The notes beneath the pieces are model-generated. The model ran no database searches and was not told the origin of the DNA. It saw only the letters and a list, made by a program, of their open reading frames with translations. This document shows, in pieces, positions 59,496-64,000 of a stretch of 64,000 bases of DNA. This DNA comes from Neorhizobium vignae (GTDB taxonomy: Bacteria; Pseudomonadota; Alphaproteobacteria; Rhizobiales; Rhizobiaceae): NCBI RefSeq assembly GCF_000732195.1, contig NZ_JNNU01000027.1, forward strand, positions 1 through 64,000. Direction: 5' to 3'. Made by a program: the position numbers and the translations under genes. The first letter of the stretch is position 1; each line of letters begins with the position of its first letter.

Positions 59496-60707
59496 ATGGC
59501 CAAACAGAAAGTAGCAATGCTGACCGCAGGGGGCCTCGCGCCTTGCCTGTCTTCCGCCGTCGGCGGCCTGATCGAGCGCTACAACGACGTCGCGCCGGAT
59601 ATCGAGATGGTCGCCTACCGTTCCGGCTATCAGGGCGTCCTGCTCGGCGACCGCATCGAAATCACCCGGGACATGCGCGAAAAGGCCCATCTGCTGCACC
59701 GCTACGGCGGCTCGCCGATCGGCAACAGCCGCGTCAAGCTCACCAATGCCGCAGACTGCGTCAAGCGCGGCCTCGTCAAGGAAGGTGAGAACCCGCTTCG
59801 CGTTGCAGCCGACCGGCTGGCGGCCGATGGGATCACCATCCTCCACACGATCGGCGGCGACGACACCAACACGACAGCGGCCGACCTTGCAGCCTATCTC
59901 GGCGCCAACGGCTACGACCTGACCGTGGTCGGCCTGCCGAAAACAGTCGACAACGACATCGTGCCGATCCGCCAGTCGCTCGGCGCCTGGACGGCTGCCG
60001 AAGTCGGCGCCTATTTCTTCGACAACGTTTCCAACGAGCAGAGTGCCGCTCCTCGCACATTTGTGATTCACGAAGTGATGGGACGTCACTGCGGCTGGCT
60101 TACCGCCGCGACTGCACGAGCCTATATTCAGAAGACCAAGGGCAATGAATATGTCGAGGGCTTCATGATGAACAGCGCGATGAAGAATATCGACGGTGTC
60201 TATCTGCCGGAGATGGCCTTCGACCTCGACAAGGAGGCCGCACGCCTCAAAGACGTCATGGACAAGCGCGGCTTCGTGACCTTGTTCGTTTCGGAAGGTG
60301 CCGGCCTCGATACGATCGTCGCCGAGCGTGAGGCAGCAGGCGAATCGATCAAGCGCGACGCGTTCGGCCATGTTAAGATCGACACGATCAATGTCGGCGG
60401 CTGGTTCCAGAAGCAGTTCGCGGCGCTGATCGGCGCGGACCGCTCGATGGTGCAGAAATCCGGCTATTTCGCCCGCTCGGCGCCGGCAAACGGCGACGAC
60501 CTGCGCCTCATCCAGGGGATGGTCGATCTCGCCGTCGAAAGCGCGCTGAACAAGGTTTCTGGCGTCACCGGCCACGACGAGGATCAGGAAGGAAAACTGC
60601 GCACGATCGAATTTCCCCGAATCAAGGGTGGAAAACATTTCGATCTGACGGCAAAATGGTTCGGCGAAGTGATGGACCATATCGGCCAGCCCTTCGAAGC
60701 GGCTTGA
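59496..60707 (+). CDS. pfp: Pyrophosphate-dependent fructose-6-phosphate 1-phosphotransferase
   Basis: A 403-residue phosphofructokinase that uses pyrophosphate and works in both directions between fructose 6-phosphate and fructose 1,6-bisphosphate. The phosphoryl-donor loop is GGDDTNTTA (120-128); the second Asp where ATP enzymes have Gly marks PPi use. PKTVDND (148-154) carries the catalytic Asp, and MGRHCGW follows. Length fits the family. The ATG at 59496 has AAGGAGG four bases before it. It fits a rhizobium that often lacks an ATP-dependent enzyme. The LysE-type gene follows 48 bp on. Confidence 0.92.
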   Translation: MAKQKVAMLTAGGLAPCLSSAVGGLIERYNDVAPDIEMVAYRSGYQGVLLGDRIEITRDMREKAHLLHRYGGSPIGNSRVKLTNAADCVKRGLVKEGENPLRVAADRLAADGITILHTIGGDDTNTTAADLAAYLGANGYDLTVVGLPKTVDNDIVPIRQSLGAWTAAEVGAYFFDNVSNEQSAAPRTFVIHEVMGRHCGWLTAATARAYIQKTKGNEYVEGFMMNSAMKNIDGVYLPEMAFDLDKEAARLKDVMDKRGFVTLFVSEGAGLDTIVAEREAAGESIKRDAFGHVKIDTINVGGWFQKQFAALIGADRSMVQKSGYFARSAPANGDDLRLIQGMVDLAVESALNKVSGVTGHDEDQEGKLRTIEFPRIKGGKHFDLTAKWFGEVMDHIGQPFEAA

Positions 60708-60755
60708 GACAGGAAATTGGCGGGCGCCGTTCAAGGGCGTCCGGGAGGAAATGGA

Positions 60756-61391
60756 ATGACGGCTGACATCTGGCTCGCTTTTGCTGCGACCGCGATATTT
60801 CTCGCCCTCCTTCCGAGCCCCCTTGCTTGCCTTACGGCCAGTTTCTCTCTCCAGCGCGGTCGCCGCACGGCGATCGCCACGGTTCCGGGGCTTGCCGTCG
60901 GAATGTCGGCGGCCCTGATCGTGGCGATGATCCCCATGGCCCTGATCGCCGTTTATCTTCCCAAGCTCATCGACGTGATCTCCTGGGCAGGGCTCGGTTA
61001 TCTGATGCTCTATGTGATCTGGTCATACCAGGACCCGCGAATCTCCGGCCCGATTGCCGATAACGACAATCTTCCCGAATGTCGGGCAGCGCGAATCTTC
61101 GGATGCCTGTTCGGCAAATCCGCTTTCCAGGCGCGTTATGCCGTCGTCCTTGCAGCCGTGCTCGCCCAGTTCGTCGATCCCGACCGCTTCCTCCTGCCCC
61201 AGCTTCTCGAAATGCAGGCGACATTCCTTGTCTGCGCAGCGCTTGGAGCCGGAATTCACGTGCTTTTTCCGCGCCGCGTGCTCAACCGCAGGCGGCGGCC
61301 TGCCAACCTCAACTCCGCCTCACGTAAGCCCCAGACGCGCTTCATTTCCCGGCGCGCGGTCACAGCCGGCTATCGCCGGATCGCCGCCTGA
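60756..61391 (+). CDS. LysE/RhtB-family exporter (probable)
   Basis: A 211-residue integral membrane protein. The first helix has 'LAFAATAIFLALLPSPLACLTAS' and 'GRRTAIATVPGLAVGMSAALIVA', matching the LysE/RhtB pattern (P-G-P region, then G-x-x-x-G). The family's later helix pair is weaker and the C-terminal ~35 residues are Arg-rich (RRVLNRRRRPANLNS). It would export an amino acid or related compound. The ATG at 60756 has GGGAGGAAATGGA upstream. It follows pfp by 48 bp and may be on the same transcript. Confidence 0.72.
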   Translation: MTADIWLAFAATAIFLALLPSPLACLTASFSLQRGRRTAIATVPGLAVGMSAALIVAMIPMALIAVYLPKLIDVISWAGLGYLMLYVIWSYQDPRISGPIADNDNLPECRAARIFGCLFGKSAFQARYAVVLAAVLAQFVDPDRFLLPQLLEMQATFLVCAALGAGIHVLFPRRVLNRRRRPANLNSASRKPQTRFISRRAVTAGYRRIAA

Positions 61392-61492
61392 CGTTCGCCG
61401 TCTTGCCGGACGCTGCCCAATAGGTTAATCAAAACACTCTTTTGGTGGCGTTTGGGCGGACTGGGGTAACCATTTTTCATGAAAGCGACCCA

Positions 61493-62608
61493 ATGGCGAT
61501 AATCCGATTCCTCGGCCGCGGGACGGCTGTGGCGTGCGCCGTTTCATCGGTTCTCGCCGGATGTTCAAGTGTCGAACGCGAGCAGAAGCTTGCAGCGACA
61601 CAGACGGTCGTCCCGACCAGCGGCCAGGCGACGGGACCCGTCCAGACGGCCTCCGCGGATGGCCAGACGACTATCCAGTACAAATCAGATCTCCCGGTAA
61701 ACGGGCAGGCCCAGACTGCAGGCCAGATCACCCCTCCGGGGGTTCAGGTCGCCTCGGCCGCCCAGACGATCGGCACGCAGCCGACCGTGGCGCTCGCCAA
61801 GACCGCAAGACTTCCCGTTCCGGTGCCGGCCGCCGCCGATGCGATGTCCGTTCAGTCCGCCGCGATGGCATCGCCCACCATGGCGCCGCTCGTCGCTTTC
61901 GCCCCCGCGCCCGGCCCGGCGATGATGCCGCCGCCCGTTGCCCCGACCACCTCGACAATTCTCGCTTCGGCCCAGCCGGCGAGCCTTGCCTCGCCGAAGG
62001 GCGGACGCCTCGTGTCGCCGCCAATCGCGCCAGCGGTCAGCGAAGGCAAGATCCAGCCGGCGGCAGCTTCGGCGATCGCGCTGGACGAACGGGAACTGAC
62101 ACCGGACATGGTCGCGCTGCAGACCGTCGTGCCGACCCCGCGCCCGGACACCGCGACGCTTGCCTATGCGGCGCAGCCGAGAGCCGTTGCCGCCTTGTCC
62201 GCCATGGAATTCCCGCCGGCTCCCGGCGAGCCGATGCCGTCCACGGCCACCGGCGCTCCGGCCGAATTGAGCAAGCTCATCAAGCGTTATGCCGGCATGT
62301 ACGGCGTGCCGGAATCGCTGGTGCACCGCGTCGTGCATCGGGAAAGCAAGTACGATCCCAAGGCCTATCACAAGAACGGCTATTGGGGCCTCATGCAGAT
62401 CAAGTATTCGACCGCCAAGTCCATGGGCTACGAAGGCCCGCCGGCCGGCCTGCTCGATGCCGAGACCAATCTCAAATACGCGATCAAATATCTGCGCGGC
62501 GCCTGGCTTGTGGCCGACAACAGAAACGACAATGCCATCAAGCTCTACGCGCGCGGCTATTATTATGACGCAAAGCGCAAGAACATGCTGGACGTCCTGG
62601 AGAAATAA
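61493..62608 (+). CDS. Lytic transglycosylase lipoprotein with long linker
   Basis: A 371-residue predicted lipoprotein. MAIIRFLGRGTAVACAVSSV leads to the lipobox LAGC, so Cys24 is lipidated. Residues about 25-255 are low complexity, rich in Ala, Pro, Gln, Thr and Val, including two TVVPT copies (38-42 and 211-215), and probably reach across the periplasm. The SLT domain (about 258-371) has the catalytic Glu284 in VVHRESKYDPK and GLMQIKYSTAKSMGY. It would trim glycan strands from the outer-membrane or inner-membrane face. The start at 61493 is chosen by the signal peptide; the site before it is weak. Confidence 0.85.
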   Translation: MAIIRFLGRGTAVACAVSSVLAGCSSVEREQKLAATQTVVPTSGQATGPVQTASADGQTTIQYKSDLPVNGQAQTAGQITPPGVQVASAAQTIGTQPTVALAKTARLPVPVPAAADAMSVQSAAMASPTMAPLVAFAPAPGPAMMPPPVAPTTSTILASAQPASLASPKGGRLVSPPIAPAVSEGKIQPAAASAIALDERELTPDMVALQTVVPTPRPDTATLAYAAQPRAVAALSAMEFPPAPGEPMPSTATGAPAELSKLIKRYAGMYGVPESLVHRVVHRESKYDPKAYHKNGYWGLMQIKYSTAKSMGYEGPPAGLLDAETNLKYAIKYLRGAWLVADNRNDNAIKLYARGYYYDAKRKNMLDVLEK

Positions 62609-62643
62609 CCGGCTGAAAAGCGCCCGGGTGGAAAATTGTTCAG

Positions 62644-62670
62644 CGGCGCCTCAGGGCGCCGTTGTTGCTT
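62644..62670 (+). terminator. Hairpin between convergent genes
   Basis: CGGCGCC (62644-62650) and GGCGCCG (62655-62661) form a 7-bp stem with a 4-base loop; GTTGTTGCTTT follows. It serves as the transcript end for the lytic transglycosylase and partly overlaps the 3' end of the serine hydrolase gene. Confidence 0.6.
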
Positions 62671-63997
62671 TCACCACCTCGGCGACCAGCCGGGTCGGAT
62701 CGTAGCGGTTCCAGCTCGGCGTCAGCCCGAGCCGCACCACTACCAGATCGAGCGACGGGATCACCGTTATGGTCTGTCCATCATGCCCCTGCAGGAAAAA
62801 TGCATCCGCCAGCATGTCTGGCTTGTCCTTGCCTGGCAGCCAGGTCTGCATTTTCGAATAGCGGCCGTTCGACGTGGCGTTGGCCTGGTGCATCAACGGG
62901 ACAAAACCTTGCGGCAGAATGCGGTTGCCGTTCCATACGCCGTCACGGGCAAGCAGGAGCCCCATCCGGGCCCAGTCCCGCGCGGTCGCATACATATACG
63001 AGCTGCCGACGAAGGTGCCGGCCGCATCGGCCTCCATGACGGCGCTTTCCATGCCGAGCGGACCGAACAGCGCGTTGCGGGGATAGGCCAGCGCCGCAGC
63101 CCTGTCGCCGACCCTGTCCATCCAGATCTTCGAGAGCATCGCGGCCGTGCCCGAAGAATAGCCGAACCGCGTGCCGGGGTCGGCCTCTAACGGCTGGTCG
63201 GCCGCGAAATTCGCCATGTCCGGCTCGAGATAGAGCATGCGGGTGACATCGGCGACCGCGCCGTAATTCTCGTTGAACGCAAGCCCGCTTTCCATGGCGG
63301 CGAGGTCGGCAATGCGGATATCGCCGCGCTGGTTGCCCTGCCATTGCGGGAACAGGCCCCTGTCGTCCAGCGAGAGCTTTCCGTCCCGAACGAGCGTCCC
63401 GAGGATCGCGGCGTTCACGGTCTTGGTCATAGACCAGCCGAGCAGCGGCGTATCCTTGGAAAAGCCGGTCGAATAGGTCTCGCCGACGATCCGCCCCCGC
63501 TTCACCACGACCATCGCCCGAAGCCCCGGACCGGCAAGACCCGCATCTGAAAGAAGTCGCGCAACCGACGGATCAGATTCGACTTTTCCGCCCTCCGGCC
63601 AAGGCATGGACGGATCGGGTGACGTTACGGCAGGTACCGGAATGCCGACAGCCGCCGCCGGCGTCCCATCGGGGACCACGGTGCAGCCGAGCCCTTCGCG
63701 ATAGACCGCGTCGTTGCCGGCAAAAATGCCGAGCAGTGCCGCATGAACCCGCTTTTCCGTTCGATCGACGGAGACCTGCATCAATCTCAGAAGCGGATGG
63801 CCGGGAGCCTGGACATCGACCGCCAGAACCTCGCCGCTGTCGCGGCCGGCAAGGAAGACGTTCGAGCAGACCATCTTGGCCGAATAGCCGCTGCCGACCC
63901 TCAGCAGTTCCGGCGGCGAAGTATGGAGCCAGATCCCGAGCCCGACCAGCCCGACGACGATGACGCCGCAGAGGATCTTTACGAACCGCACGAACAA
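62651..63997 (-). CDS. Serine hydrolase of the beta-lactamase/transpeptidase fold, start near window edge
   Basis: A 448-residue protein, possibly a few residues short, since the frame is open to the end of the window and the only start here is TTG at 63997. The N-terminal helix (about 6-24, VKILCGVIVVGLVGLGIWL) is a signal or anchor. The nucleophile motif is SMTK with Ser189 and Lys192; YSSG follows at 280-283 as the second motif, but the third motif is HDGQ instead of KTG. This fits the class C beta-lactamase-like esterase/DD-peptidase group with unknown substrate. It converges on the lytic transglycosylase gene. Confidence 0.8.
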   Translation of the reverse strand: MFVRFVKILCGVIVVGLVGLGIWLHTSPPELLRVGSGYSAKMVCSNVFLAGRDSGEVLAVDVQAPGHPLLRLMQVSVDRTEKRVHAALLGIFAGNDAVYREGLGCTVVPDGTPAAAVGIPVPAVTSPDPSMPWPEGGKVESDPSVARLLSDAGLAGPGLRAMVVVKRGRIVGETYSTGFSKDTPLLGWSMTKTVNAAILGTLVRDGKLSLDDRGLFPQWQGNQRGDIRIADLAAMESGLAFNENYGAVADVTRMLYLEPDMANFAADQPLEADPGTRFGYSSGTAAMLSKIWMDRVGDRAAALAYPRNALFGPLGMESAVMEADAAGTFVGSSYMYATARDWARMGLLLARDGVWNGNRILPQGFVPLMHQANATSNGRYSKMQTWLPGKDKPDMLADAFFLQGHDGQTITVIPSLDLVVVRLGLTPSWNRYDPTRLVAEVVKATTAP

Positions 63998-64000
63998 CCG

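Noticed and set aside
1..64000. CRISPR arrays, insertion sequences, prophage or integrase genes, and tRNA genes.
   Set aside because: No spaced identical repeats, no transposase or integrase motifs and no tRNA T-loop/CCA pattern were seen.

Overview
The window looks like a chromosomal segment of a Rhizobiales alphaproteobacterium, most likely Rhizobiaceae (Rhizobium/Agrobacterium/Neorhizobium type). The grounds are the high GC content with C/G-rich third codon positions, a complete alphaproteobacterial dcw (division and cell wall) cluster, an FtsZ with a very long Pro/Gln/His-rich C-terminal linker, a 57-residue DUF1127 protein, a CreA-family protein, a PPi-type phosphofructokinase and short palindromes of the type common in rhizobial intergenic DNA. 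No database search was possible. Family calls rest on recognised motifs and gene order.

Layout. 1-2100: a gene-poor start with palindromes, a small FlbD-like protein and a beta-hydroxyacid dehydrogenase. 2.1-6.5 kb: an RND efflux permease with its membrane-fusion partner, divergent from a UvrD/PcrA-type helicase (6.8-9.3 kb). 9.4-10.2 kb: an unrecognised membrane protein in visibly lower-GC DNA. 10.5-20.8 kb: single metabolic and housekeeping genes (zinc-free MDR oxidoreductase, M20 amidohydrolase, DUF2778/tlde1-type protein, nicotinamidase, AzlCD exporter, PepP, DUF1127, PrmA, SCO1). 21.3-23.7 kb: a chemoreceptor-CheW pair. 23.9-28.1 kb: a small secreted protein, an FAD dehydrogenase, CreA, a DEDDh exonuclease and a GNAT acetyltransferase. 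From 28.1 to 54.6 kb everything is on the minus strand: ligA, recN, bamD, lpxC, then (read backwards from mraZ) mraZ-rsmH-ftsL-ftsI-murE-murF-mraY-murD-ftsW-murG-murC-murB, an inserted aqpZ, and ddl-ftsQ-ftsA-ftsZ. 55.06-55.50 kb: the RNase P RNA gene (rnpB). 55.5-64 kb: an FAD amine-oxidase-type enzyme, two lytic transglycosylases, AmpD, a DjlA-like co-chaperone, PPi-dependent phosphofructokinase, a LysE-type exporter and a serine hydrolase.

How it works together. The core theme is building the envelope and dividing. Mur enzymes, MraY and MurG make lipid II. FtsW, FtsI, FtsL, FtsQ, FtsA and FtsZ polymerise and place it at the septum. LpxC starts lipid A synthesis and BamD helps insert outer-membrane proteins. 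AmpD, the lytic transglycosylases and the DUF2778 protein would trim or recycle wall material. Four TGGG boxes spaced 10 bp apart upstream of mraZ look like the MraZ operator, and a one-mismatch CtrA-like box lies upstream of ddl-ftsQAZ. The dcw genes are tightly packed, with many 1-13 bp overlaps, and the only real break is the aqpZ insertion.

I see no CRISPR array, no insertion sequence, no prophage, no tRNA and no obviously new multi-gene system. The least explained items are the low-GC membrane gene at 9.4-10.2 kb, a possible leader-peptide attenuator at 27.4-27.5 kb, a possible small RNA at 59.2-59.4 kb and a 24-codon frame in the empty stretch at 14.5 kb.
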